From: Siphonodentalium dalli
Taxonomy: Eukaryota > Mollusca > Scaphopoda > Gadilida > Siphonodentaliidae
Direction: 5' to 3'
Assembly: GCA_032622095.1 (NCBI GenBank)
Contig: CP136065.1
Location: forward strand, 241,221,530 to 241,285,529
DNA: 64,000 nt
This document shows positions 46,901 to 54,000 of this stretch, piece by piece. The notes under the pieces were generated by a model that was not told where the DNA came from, did not search any database, and saw only the letters and a program-made list of their open reading frames with translations. Within the stretch, counting starts at the first letter, position 1; every line of letters begins with the position of its first letter. The position numbers were made by a program, and so were the translations under genes.

Positions 46901-47130
46901 CTCTCCATTCACTATTGAGTTCTTTTCACTTCAGGTTTTTATTGAAAAACAAGCCGAGAAAATGTGCACTTTGTTAATTAGAATGCCAACCTTGTTCAGT
47001 GGCTAATATTTTTGGTCGCTGCTGACTTGAAAATTCGATAAATGAATTTTTTGGACGTTTCGGAGGCTTCAACCCATGACCGTCAGTGCTGAAATAAGAC
47101 CATCGCTGCGATGTATCTTCAACTGTCAGT
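26804..47130 (-). CDS. HMG-box protein, TFAM-like, with three HMG boxes
   Basis: Nine minus-strand exons (47130-46991, 44061-43991, 39624-39481, 38241-38158, 34755-34699, 31363-31241, 30843-30736, 28343-28299, 27025-26804) join in frame into about 330 residues. Box 1 starts KPPKRPKNSFIEF, box 2 LGKPARPTSAYALFI, box 3 LGRPKKPKYAFLHFYI. Each has the helix-2 tryptophan (ASKLWHEL, GEKWKNL, GKVWKTM). A lysine-rich tail ends KSKPKEE. The LGKP-RP-SAY start of box 2 and the RWSYFST segment before box 1 resemble TFAM, which binds, bends and packages mitochondrial DNA and starts its transcription. Known TFAMs have two boxes; here each box occupies three exons with a phase-0 intron at the same place in helix 2, so box 3 looks like an intragenic duplication. 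Another multi-box HMG protein is possible. The initiation exon is uncertain (candidate at 56610-56620). Gene symbol withheld because orthology is not proven. Confidence 0.8.
27092..27306. mobile_element. Foldback MITE (215-bp family) in last TFAM-like intron
   Basis: Full length, 215 bp, centre gctctcagtgagagc, ending agggcattactgt. Both arms share the copy-specific variants attgacccctt and gacagcag, absent from other copies. Confidence 0.93.
27405..27545. mobile_element. Hairpin-cassette fragment, short family
   Basis: 'gccagtgcatactcttatat' ... 'tatataagagaatgcactgg' is one stem-loop with centre tctcccgtagggagcc. It is followed by 'ttaggccaatgtattctcgt' from a second, broken one. Ends lost. 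Confidence 0.75.
27560..27870. repeat. Dispersed repeat (copy of 15480-15800)
   Basis: Same order of blocks: 'gtccagttagtccaat', 'tttgatggtaaacatagg', 'tagcgacgtttgttgac', 'gaatataagaacgaaattca'. Confidence 0.65.
28000..28320. repeat. Minisatellite spanning an exon-intron boundary
   Basis: Five copies of 'gaataaggatacttactgac' + 'ttactctcct' start near 28041, 28111, 28162, 28232 and 28282. They alternate between two spacer types to make a 121-bp higher-order unit ('aacaccattaatttaggtgg' at 28071 and 28192). The copy nearest 28300 overlaps the end of a coding exon. Confidence 0.93.
28299..28343 (-). CDS. TFAM-like exon: HMG box 3 helix 2, donor within a minisatellite
   Basis: 45 bp, 15 codons: EIGKVWKTMSEESKS. 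Acceptor ttattacag, donor TCA|gtaagt. The last 19 bp of the exon and its donor are the first of five tandem copies of the same sequence (28020-28320), so five near-identical 5' splice sites follow one another. Confidence 0.82.
28700..28801. repeat. Stem-loop with tcggacaaattgtgggtgta arm
   Basis: 'gatcaaatcggacaaattgt' ... is inverted as 'acccgcaatttgtccgtttg'. The flanking block 28590-28680 ('gattcgagtcgaggaaccca') recurs inverted at 30630-30720. Confidence 0.7.
28945..28981 (+). repeat. Poly-G run of 37
   Basis: Uninterrupted G tract on the plus strand following 'gggtctgca'. The glycine/proline-rich frames across it are artefacts. Length in the assembly may be unreliable. A run of 24 C lies at 29424-29447. 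Confidence 0.95.
29424..29447 (+). repeat. Poly-C run of 24
   Basis: Uninterrupted C tract after 'tttttccaca', opposite in polarity to the G tract 440 bp upstream. Both sides contain 'cacccaccc' blocks, suggesting a decayed inverted-repeat element with homopolymer loops. Confidence 0.93.
29577..29819. mobile_element. TTAA MITE, CCCTTTGAGTGCCAGG family
   Basis: TTAA at 29577 and 29816. One hairpin cassette with its centre deleted (gcgagtcgaccatatataag), followed by a long T-run and the right module 'gggccgatgagattggcccc'. Sister of 24691-24926. Confidence 0.9.
29893..30125. mobile_element. TTAA-flanked foldback element, short family
   Basis: TTAA at 29893 and 30122. Ends are 'gccttccatgagtgtagct' and 'gcagctcccgtcatgaaagg', as at 4045-4298. 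It has two hairpins, with centres tctctgataggaagcc and ctccctattggagac. Confidence 0.85.
30736..30843 (-). CDS. TFAM-like exon: start of HMG box 3
   Basis: 108 bp, 36 codons: ELEWLGRPKKPKYAFLHFYI, then TKQGSLPEVQYTSLIK. Acceptor attttccag. The donor is uncertain: AAAG|gttaaa is preferred because it gives a normal-length helix 1-helix 2 interval and joins in phase. GAG|gtgcag, 27 bp earlier, would also keep frame but shorten the box. Confidence 0.78.
31241..31363 (-). CDS. TFAM-like exon: HMG box 2 helix 3 and second linker
   Basis: 123 bp, 41 codons: VYINEYKEAKEKYMIELAEW and KEHKPVVTKSLLANENKVKDI. Acceptor catgcag, donor gtaagt. The tyrosine-rich helix 3 and EW end match TFAM box 2; the remainder links to the additional box. 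Confidence 0.86.
31414..31863. mobile_element. TTAA MITE, CCCTTTCAGTGCCAGG family, reversed modules
   Basis: TTAA at 31414 and 31860. The left side carries the 'gtccgatctcattggcccta' module; the right side carries one hairpin cassette, then 'gggtatatgggttgatgcaa'. The centre contains about 200 bp not seen in the sisters. It lies 50 bp outside the TFAM-like exon at 31241-31363. Confidence 0.88.
32118..32558. mobile_element. Palindromic element, GCAGAATGAGG family, long form
   Basis: Starts 'aagcctgagaataccgg' and ends 'actaaactcagacttg'. It has a hairpin at each side and a spacer with 'cattgcataattgaggttc' / 'gggaacttcaatctgagt', themselves inverted. Confidence 0.88.
32582..32796. mobile_element. 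Foldback MITE (215-bp family), full length
   Basis: 215 bp, from acagtgatgctctaattaat to attaattagagcatcactgt, centre gctctccccgagagc. The outer 40 bp of the two arms are exact complements although they differ from other copies at several positions. Confidence 0.95.
33640..34430. repeat. Short array of the ~164-bp satellite (gacctgtagcc)
   Basis: About four monomers with 'gacctgtagcccgcgccaaa', 'tgcaaagagtaaaatccaag' and 'atggctgctggcggccatgt'. The same monomer builds the 4.5-kb array at 51.06-55.56 kb. The array ends at 'ccaaaggaaattgttgatga', as does the large array. Confidence 0.92.
34699..34755 (-). CDS. TFAM-like exon: HMG box 2 helix 2
   Basis: 57 bp, 19 codons: PISKEDGEKWKNLPEEEKT. 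Acceptor tttctttcag, donor ACT|gtatga. WKNL is identical to the equivalent helix of vertebrate TFAM box 2. Confidence 0.85.
35103..35355. mobile_element. Palindromic element, GCAGAATGAGG family, compact form
   Basis: Ends 'caagccttgaaatagggtgt' / 'acaccctatttcaaggcttg' are perfect inverses. Two inner hairpins with centres cccgcatagtgggc and cccgctatgcggggt. It is near-identical to 11378-11631 apart from a one-base loss (tagctcacta). Confidence 0.93.
35891..36288. mobile_element. Foldback element with TGTGACCCGCC ends carrying two hairpin cassettes
   Basis: Ends TGTGACCCGCCATATCAAAT / atttgatatggcgggtcaca. Hairpin cassettes are inverted at each side, with an inner block 'ggacataaaataaaaaacat'. 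Sister of 6439-6896, with its centre in the opposite orientation. Confidence 0.92.
36536..36835. repeat. agatcatgcc-family end amplified as ~57-bp tandem repeat
   Basis: After 'atcatgccatgaatctctgc', the segment 'agagatcgtattccatccgt' + 'tcagtttttgatgttaccat' repeats about five times (36570-36810). It then continues into 'gtagctttataacatgataa'. Confidence 0.88.
36940..37150. repeat. Diverged satellite-like monomer
   Basis: 'gggtgtgcagaaggatctag', 'aagatggtcgctggcagcca' and 'ggatgtcgtctgtagggtgt' match the layout of the gacctgtagcc satellite at low identity. Confidence 0.6.
37386..37601. mobile_element. Foldback MITE (215-bp family), full length
   Basis: 216 bp, centre gctcccccgagagc, ending agagcattactgt. 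The arms disagree here (taaataat versus attaatta), unlike most other copies. Confidence 0.92.
37647..38029. mobile_element. Palindromic element, GCAGAATGAGG family, long form
   Basis: Starts 'aggcctgagtttattgtgcc'. The left hairpin is intact; the right hairpin is deleted to 'gcagaatgaggtccccattt'. It ends 'ctaaactcagacttg'. It lies 130 bp from the TFAM-like exon at 38158. Confidence 0.85.
38158..38241 (-). CDS. TFAM-like exon: start of HMG box 2
   Basis: 84 bp, 28 codons, LMRRLGKPARPTSAYALFIK then YGSKDNPH. Acceptor cattcag, donor gtaagt. LGKP-RP-SAY is the most TFAM-like motif in the protein. Confidence 0.87.
38540..39420. repeat. Dispersed mollusc-type repeats in TFAM-like intron
   Basis: Contains 'gaatgaaatttggttcatta', 'acaggccaagtttg', and two copies of 'caaaatcaaacttggcctgc' + 'gaaccacgtatcaaatatca' about 130 bp apart. 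No gene. Confidence 0.65.
39481..39624 (-). CDS. TFAM-like exon: HMG box 1 helix 3 and linker
   Basis: 144 bp, phase 0 to phase 0. VLKDQFNQRMELYRHDYAKF forms the long third helix; then LSPEERKTF and a charged linker (DEDKENKTKEKRMKEK) correspond to the inter-box linker of TFAM. Donor AAAAG|gtacta. Confidence 0.87.
40450..41110 (-). pseudogene. Decayed pogo/Tigger-like transposase C-terminus (tentative)
   Basis: Minus-strand frames contain LMFRHAGFADS after QKTVSILW, and in another frame KRKRAPVDSSDSGESD followed by SEFEVLSDCESGEHALS and a stop at about 40470. A CFRHAGF-type motif, then an acidic tail, is seen near the C-terminus of Tigger/pogo transposases (family knowledge, from memory). 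Frame changes show it is broken. It sits next to a TA-flanked element with CAGTAAAAC ends (41226-42032), consistent with that group. No DDE core is visible here, so identity is provisional. Confidence 0.4.
41226..42032. mobile_element. TA-flanked element with CAGTAAAAC ends (Tigger/pogo-like MITE)
   Basis: Left end CAGTAAAACATCTCCAAACC after TA; right end ggtttggagaggttttacta before TA. Subterminal 'gttcggtttatagaa' / 'ttcggtttatagagg' and 'ttcggattagagagg' occur repeatedly. About 807 bp with no open gene. Such ends with TA duplication are known for pogo/Tigger-type non-autonomous elements. Confidence 0.75.
42033..43390. other. TFAM-like intron sequence without assigned features
   Basis: AT-rich sequence with scattered short phrases (for example 'aaaatgacaggcacc') but no palindrome, tandem array or coding block that I can support. 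Confidence 0.45.
43396..43580. repeat. Two adjacent short tandem duplications
   Basis: 'gacaatataaaacaggcatg' + 'tcagac' occurs twice (about 36-bp spacing). Then 'ttaggcatcattctgtttca' + 'ttagcggtcacatgatat' occurs twice (about 50-bp spacing). Confidence 0.9.
43754..43960. mobile_element. TTAA MITE, CCCTTTTAGTGCCAGG family, single cassette
   Basis: TTAA at 43754 and 43957. Left module 'ggccgatctcatcggcccta', one hairpin cassette, right module 'gggtatatgggtcgatacaa'. About 207 bp, the most compact complete member. Confidence 0.92.
43991..44061 (-). CDS. TFAM-like exon: HMG box 1 helix 2
   Basis: Reads DLSQTEIVVRASKLWHELPQ then HEKE, 71 bp. Acceptor ttatttcag, donor GAG|gtattc. It carries the box tryptophan and the LP turn typical of TFAM box 1. 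It lies only 30 bp from the TTAA MITE at 43754-43960, which occupies the adjacent intron. Confidence 0.85.
44261..44474. mobile_element. Foldback MITE (215-bp family), full length
   Basis: 214 bp, centre gctctcggggagagc, the reverse complement of the centre at 32582. Arms share the ttaaaca variant but differ in taagtaat versus taattaga. Confidence 0.93.
45200..46000. repeat. Dispersed repeat, several internal copies
   Basis: 'ataccaaatttcattgagat' + 'tcgtcaa' and 'gaacactcaattg' recur at about 110-140 bp spacing, followed by 'cagacggatggacgga' and 'ataccccc'-type ends. The 126-residue minus frame here has no domain and is not called. Confidence 0.7.
46150..46890. repeat. Satellite-like monomers and related dispersed repeats
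   Basis: 'aagagtaaacatcaagatgg' + 'ctgccatcggccatgttttc' (46255-46300) and 'aaatggctgctgacagccat' (46665-46690) are diverged relatives of the 164-bp satellite. Between them is the 'caagaaattctgtttaata' repeat, as at 39.0-39.4 kb. Confidence 0.65.
46991..47130 (-). CDS. TFAM-like exon: pre-box segment and start of HMG box 1
   Basis: Acceptor attatttcag, donor CAAG|gttggc. One base completes an upstream codon, then 46 codons run LTVEDTSQRWSYFSTDGHGL and on into KPPKRPKNSFIEFSS. The proline/basic N-terminal strand and helix 1 of an HMG box are clear. RWSYFST sits where human TFAM has the end of its presequence. The upstream exon must end with two bases of a split codon. Confidence 0.82.
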
Positions 47131-47629
47131 CTGAAATAATAATTAAACATTCAGTATCAGCAATATTGGGAATAGATTTGAGACTAGGCAAACCTAGACA
47201 TTTTCCGTACCGTATATTGCAGTAGCGTTAAGGGTCCAGGAGATTACAAAAGGTGGGCCATCCCAATAGGACTAAGGATACCCCCACCATATGGCAGCCA
47301 ATGGGGGAAATGTTTTATGCACTCAACTTATGCTCCGGAATGGTAAAAAGTCGGACACGCACATATCGGTAGATGGACAGACTGACATAATGATTTGAGT
47401 GCTGCAAAAAATTTTGAATAGAAAAAGGGGGATAATTCCACATAAAAGTTGGACACACCCCATAATCGCAGGTTCATAAATTCCCTTGGTCAAGTCACAC
47501 AGAGAAGTATGTGCAACTGTAACTTTTGCTCTGCAAATTTGCATGGAAATCCCCATTCAAAATTGTTCACTTGACATCCCCCTTAAAAAAATTGACCTAA
47601 AAATGTAGGACTGACAGACGGATGACTAG

Positions 47630-47765
47630 ACAAAATGGACAAGCTGATTCCCGATTCCCACTGGAAGAGTGACATCGACATCATGAAGAAACAACTCAGA
47701 TGGGAATCATTGGAAAGTCGCACTTCTGTCCCAGAGACACAGACCATGTTGCGACAAGATTTAAG
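47630..47765 (+). pseudogene. Possible non-LTR retrotransposon 3' coding scrap
   Basis: The plus strand from 47635 reads MDKLIPDSHWKSDIDIMKKQ then LRWESLESRTSVPE. An L-W-x-x-L-E-x-R block near the C-terminus of LINE-type ORF2 proteins is common. It then runs into the tail of the opposite-strand element. Too short and degraded for certainty. Confidence 0.3.
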
Positions 47766-48461
47766 ATTCAATAAGATTTATTTGGTATTCAATATAATTA
47801 TAGTAGATAATTAATATATAACAACAGGACCCCACAAAAAGTTATGTATAATGATACAGTGCAATGTGTACGTATATTGGGTGTATATAGTGCGGGTGCG
47901 TATTTACAATGTGTGTAGTTTCGTATAGAGATGGGCAAGAAGGGGTGGGGGCATGGGGTGAGGGGGGATCGGGTTGTGAGATGGCAATTATAGTCATTTT
48001 TGTTTTGTTTTTGTGCTTTATCTGGTAGCCAATATGATTATCTTGATGTCTTCATGCTGAGACCTGCACGATCATCTTGCAATACTTGTATATTTTCAAG
48101 AATGTGAGGAATACCAGTATTTTCAGGTGATCAATTAAATATGGGTGTGAATACTGCTTGATTTGGTTGAGGAATTGGTTACGGTCATAATTATGTTGAT
48201 TAATTTTGCACTGTTGTTCAGAGGTACTAGTACATGTACATGAGTGACAAATAGTGACACATGGAGGAAATGTGGCATAAGTTTGCTTGGCCTGTTCCTC
48301 ACCAGGAGAGCTGACCAGGAGAGGGAGGATTATACTATGAGAATAAAGATAAATTGATTAATTTCTGCCCCCTCTTCTGGACAGTCTCTGCCGTCAGGAA
48401 CTGCTGGCTGGCATTGCCTTAGTGTATATAATAGGGGAGAGTATACATACAAACTGGATTG

Positions 48462-49660
48462 TTATTTGTTATTTGGGGTGTATTTGTTAATGAAATGTGT
48501 TTTCAGGTACTTATGATATTTATCACTAGTTTCTATGTGAAGCTTACAATCACGTGGGAGTTCATTCCATAGACATATGGCTCTGGTTGATATGACACTT
48601 CTTGCTTTTTTTGTTCTTCTGAATTCACAATACAGATTTGAATTTGCTTTGAACCATGTATTGTGGTTGTGGATATCATGTATATTAGTAAATATTGAAG
48701 ACAGCAATTTGGGGAGTTTCTTTTGATGGAAATCATGTAAAAAATTTATTAGTTGCATGTTTTCAATGTCCTTCATCAATAGCAAATTGTGGTCCCTGCA
48801 TATTTCTGGTATGCTTTTTTGTTTATAAGATAGTGTGGCGATTGCTTTGTTTTGATTTTTTTCAAGGTTTTTCTTTGTTGTTGCACTCAATATGGCATTA
48901 CAATAAGTGAAATGTGGGATAATCAGTACAGAATAGATTGTTGTCATTGTATCTTTGGGTATGAAATCACTGATTTTTCTCATGACTCCTAAATTTTTTG
49001 ACAGTTTTTTGGTAATAGATTCCACTTGCATATTCCATGATAAATTTTCTTCAATATTAATTCCTAGGAATTTAGTGTTTTTAACTCTTTGTATCTGACT
49101 TTCATTGATCTTGAGCTCGGGTAGGACAGTTATTTTTTTGCATAGATCTGTATTCGTAAAAATAATGTAATTATTTTTTTCCAGGTTTAGAGATAATTTA
49201 TTAGCAAGAAACCAATTGCTCATTGTCTCCATTTCTTTGATGACTACATCATATGCCTTACTTATATCTTTATTGGAGTAAAATGCATTTGTATCATCAG
49301 CAAATAATATTAGATTCAGGTCCTTACATATATTTGGAAGATCGTTCATATATATAAGAAAGAGTAGAGGGCCAAGTACAGATCCTTGTGGAACTCCACA
49401 TATTATATCTGTTTGTGAAGACAAGTGGCCTTCGTACTGTACAGATTGTTTTCTATTAGTCAAATAGCTTTGGAACCAGTCCAGTGCAACCACACGACAT
49501 CCATAGTTTTCAAGTTTATTTAGCATTATATTATGATTTTTTGTATCAAATGCCTTTGATAGATCAAGGAATACCCCAATGGTGTGTTCTCTATTATCTA
49601 GGGCTTGGGTAATTTTCTCTAAGAGATCAGTTAGTGCCAGAATAGTTGAGTGATTCTTTC
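48462..49660 (-). pseudogene. Reverse transcriptase of non-LTR retrotransposon, 5' part broken
   Basis: The frame is open from about 49660 to the stop at 48462. Catalytic motif A is FLDLSKAFDT, motif B GVPQGSVLGPLLFLIYMNDL, motif C FADDTNAFYS, and later RAICLWNELPRDCK in the C-terminal region that LINE ORF2 proteins share. RT activity would copy element RNA at a nicked target. Upstream the coding is interrupted by a 44-bp triplication (49651-49770), so the first ATG of the open part (49526) is not the true start. The frame is otherwise long and without stops, implying fairly recent insertion. Clade assignment (Jockey, CR1 or L2-like) is not resolved. Confidence 0.88.
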
Positions 49661-49782
49661 TGAAGCCATATTGACTACAATATAGGATATTGATTGATTC
49701 TTTCTGAAGCCATATTGACTACTATATAGGATATTGAGTGATTCTTTCTGAAGCCATATTGACTACTATATAGGATATTGTA
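49651..49782. repeat. 44-bp triplication inside the RT gene
   Basis: tgattctttctgaagccata + ttgactactatataggatat repeats three times, starting at 49651, 49695 and 49739. Because 44 is not a multiple of three, each copy of the QYGFRKNHS-coding segment falls in a different frame and the RT gene is broken. Confidence 0.95.
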
Positions 49783-51059
49783 TTTGGTTAATAAGTATTT
49801 GTTCAGTCGGTTGTACATCATTTTTTCTGGCCTGTTGTTACTTAGAGTGGTTGGGTCTTTAGCTTTAAAAATAGGTAAAACTTTTGCTATCTTCATGAGG
49901 TCTGGAAATATTCCATTAGCAAGAGAAAGATTGCATATATGTGTAATGGGTTTAATGATAAATTCGCTACAATGTTTCAAGATGGAACACTTGAGATCAT
50001 CAATACCAGCAGCCTTTTTTGCACTGATATTTTTGAGAATTTCTATGACTTCAAGTTCATCTGTTGGTTGGATAAAGAACGAAGAACACTTGGGTTTATT
50101 AAGGTAATCTGCTGGATTCTTGTTAGATTTAATTTTTGAAGCAAGGGTTGGTCCAATATTGGTGAAGAATTCATTAAATTTGGTAGCAATTTCCTCTTTG
50201 TTATTAATATATTTATTTTCATAAAAGAACTTCTGTTACATTTTTGCTTCCCTTTTTCTTGTTGAGAATGTTTTTAATCAGTTTCCATGTGCCATTGATA
50301 TTACCGGTACCTTCATATTGTTGGAATTTCCTATGATAATAGTGTTGTATAGCAGTACGGATAATTGAATTTAGTCTATTCCTATATTTCTTGTATCGGT
50401 CATGGATTGCAATGAGTAGAAGGTTTGATTTTCTTTCCTATTTTTGGAAAATTATTATTATAAATGTTTGTTAATGTTTCGTGGAAAGAATTGTAGGCTT
50501 TTTTGCAATCCTGGTTGTCTAACACCATGATCCAGTCAATTTTGGATATTTAAGTTATAAAATTTTCTTTGTTTCTTTTTGAATAGTCTCTTTGTATGCT
50601 AGTGGTGAACTTTTTGAAGTTATTTGTCCAAATGTAGGGTGTTCACATCAAAGGAGAAATGGCTGCAAGAAAAAAAGAGTGATGAGCCTATTTTAGATGA
50701 ACTGGGGGATGGGATGACTTATTCAGCTTAGTTGAGGTAATAATTACATACACTGGTACATGGTTTTCAGAAGAGAATGTGTGTTACGTAATGGATGGTT
50801 GGATGTACAATGTTTTCCATGCACATGCTTGACAAAACTCAGGAAGTACATACATAATTACATATCTATCATTAGTGCATACAATTATAGTTTTGGGAGT
50901 TAAACACATATACTTATAGCATGCAGCAACAGATGAGTATATCACAAAAACAAAATAATACATATATATACATGTATAACAAGGACACACAAGAACAGAG
51001 GCATGCTAGTCGATGGATTAACATGAGATGGAGGTACATGTATGCTGTCCAGAGTCAAT

Positions 51060-54000
51060 GTCACGATACACAATCACTGTTATGATGATCAGACTAAAAG
51101 TACGACCTGTAGCCCGTGCTAAATGATTTAGTCATACAAAGAGTAAAATCCAAGATGGCTGCTGGCGGCCATGTTTTTTGGCCGAATGACCTCAAAATGA
51201 CTTGTTCCAATCTACATGTCATTGCTAACATCCAAGACAAATTTTATGATGATCAGACTAAAGGTACGACCTGTAGCCTGTGCTAAAGGATCTAGTCATA
51301 CAAAGAGTAAAATCCAAGATGGCTGCTGGTGGCCATGTTTTTTGGCCGAATGACCTCAAAATGACTCGTTCCCATCTACATGTCACTGTTAACATCCGTG
51401 ACAAATTTCATGATGATCAGACTAAATGTACGACCTGTAGCCTGTGCTAATGGATTGAATTTTGAAATCAAAGATGGCCGCTGGCGGCCATGTTTTTCAG
51501 CCGAATGACCCCAAAATGACTCATTCCCCATCTACATGTCATTGTTAACATCCATGACAAATTTTATGATGATCAGACTAAAGGTACGACCTGTGGCCCG
51601 TTCTAAAGGATTTAGTCATACAAAGAGTAAAATCCAAGATGGCTGCTGCGGCCATGTTTTTTGGCCGAATGACCCCAAAATTAATCGTCCCCATCTACAT
51701 CTCAATATTAACATCCATGACTAATTTCATGATGATCAGACGAACATTACGACCTGTAACCCGTGCTAATGGATTGAATTTTGAAATCAAAGATGGCCAC
51801 TGGCAGCCATGTTTTCATCCGAATGACCCCAAAATGACTTGTTCCCATCTACATTACAATTTCAACAGCCATTAAAAATTTCATGATGATCAGACTCAAG
51901 ATACGACCTGTAGTCCGTGCTAAAGGATTTAGTCATACAAAGAGTAAAATACAAGATGGCTGCTGGTGGCCATGTTTTTTGGCCGAATGACCCCAAAATG
52001 ACTCGTTCCCATCTACATTCTAATTTCAACAGCCATTACAAATTTCATGATGATCAGACTAAAGGTACGACCTGTAGCCCGTGCTAAAGGATTTAGTCAT
52101 ACAAAGAGTAAAATCCAAGATGGCTGCTGGCGGCCATGTTTTTTGACCGAATGACCCAAAAAAGACTCGTTCCCATCTACATTAAAATTTCAACAGCCAT
52201 AAAAAAAATTATGATGATCAGACTAAAAGTACGACCTGTAGCCCGTGCTAAATGATTTAGTCATACAAAGAGTAAAATCCAAGATGGCATCTGGTGGCCA
52301 TGTTTTTTGGCCGAATGACCCCAAAATGACTCGTTCCCATCTACATGTCATTATTAACATTCATGACAAATTTTATGATGATCAGACTAAAAGTACGACC
52401 TGTAGCCCGTGCTAAATGATTTAGTCATACAAAGAGTAAAATCCAAGATGGTTGCTGGCGGCCATGTTTTTCGGCCGAATGACCCCAAAATGACTTGTTC
52501 CCAACTTCCCATCTACATGTCATTGTTAACATCCATGAAAAATTTTATGATGATCAGACTAAAGGTACGACCTGTAGCCTGTGCTGAAGAATTTAGTCAT
52601 ACAAAGAGTAAAATCCAAGATGGCTGCTGGTGGCCATGTTTTTGGCCGAATGACCCCAAAATTACTCGTTCCCATCTACATGTCAATATTAACATCCATG
52701 ACAAATTTAATGATGATCAGACGAACAGTACGACCTGTGGCCTGTGCTAATGGATTAAATTTTGAAATCAAAGATGGCTGCTGGTGGCCATGTTTTTTGT
52801 CCGAATGACCCCAAAATGACTCGTTCCCATCTACATTCTAATTTCAACAGCCATTACAAATTTCATGATGATCAGACTAAAGGTACGACCTGTAGCCCGT
52901 GCTAAAGGATTTAGTCATACAAAGAGTAAAATCCAAGATGGCTGCTGGCGGCCATGTTTTTTGACCGAATGACCCAAAAAAGACTCGTTCCCATCTACAT
53001 GTCATTGTTAACATCCATCAATAATTTTATGATGATCTGACCAAGGTACGACCTGTAGCCCGTGTCAAAGGATTTAGTCATGCAAAGAGTAAAATCCAAG
53101 ATGGCTGCTGGCTGCCATGTTTTTTGGCCGAATGACCCCAAAATTAATCGTTCCCATCAACATCTCAATATTAACATCCATGACAAATTTCATGATGATC
53201 AGACGAACAGTACGACCTGTAACCCGTGCTAATGGATTGAATTTTGAAATCAAAGATGACCCCAAAATGACTCGTTAAATTTTTTTTTATGATGATCAGA
53301 CTAAAAGTACGACCTGTAGCCCGTGCTAAATGATTTAGTCATACAAAGAGTAAAATCCAAGATGGCATCTGGTGGCCATGTTTTTGGGCCGAATGACCCC
53401 AAAATGACTCGTTCCCATCTACATGTCATTAATAACATTCATGACAAATTTTATGATGATCAGACTAAAAGTACGACCTGTAGCCCGTGCTAAATGATTT
53501 AGTCATACAAAGAGTAAAATCCAAGATGGTTGCTGGCGGCCATGTTTTTCGGCCGAATGACCCCAAAATGACTTGTTCCCATCTACATGTCATTGTTAAC
53601 ATCCATGACAAATTTTATGATGATCAGACTAAAGGTACGACCTGTAACCTGTGCTGAAGAATTTAGTCATACAAAGAGTAAAATCCAAGATGGCTGCTGG
53701 CGGCCATGTTTTTTGGCCGAATGACCCCAAAATTACTCGTTCCCATCTACATGTCAATATTAACATCCATGACAAATTTCATGATGATCAGGCGAAGAGT
53801 ACGACCTGTGGCCCGTGCTAATGGATTAAATTTTGAAATAAAAGATGGCCGCTGGTGGCCATGTTTTTTGTCCTAATGACCCCAAAATGACTCGTTCCCA
53901 TCTACATTCCAACAGCCATGACAAATTTCATGATGATCAGACTAAAGGTACGACCTGTAGTCTGTGCTAAAGGATTTAGTCATACAAAGAGTAAAATCCA

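Larger units (their letters stand above)
47766..50640 (-). mobile_element. Non-LTR retrotransposon remnant (Jockey/CR1-like superfamily)
   Basis: Minus-strand element with a reverse transcriptase region at about 48462-50000, a 3' flank of about 690 bp, and an AATAAA-containing 3' end near 47770-47800. The 5' part (50000-50640) retains short in-frame pieces but no endonuclease domain that I can recognise. No target duplication was determined. Confidence 0.8.

Noticed and set aside
51536-52808. Several frames of 60-113 residues reading KSKIQDGCW-PCF
   Set aside because: Read-through of the 164-bp satellite; the same peptide recurs at each monomer and in the short array at 34 kb.
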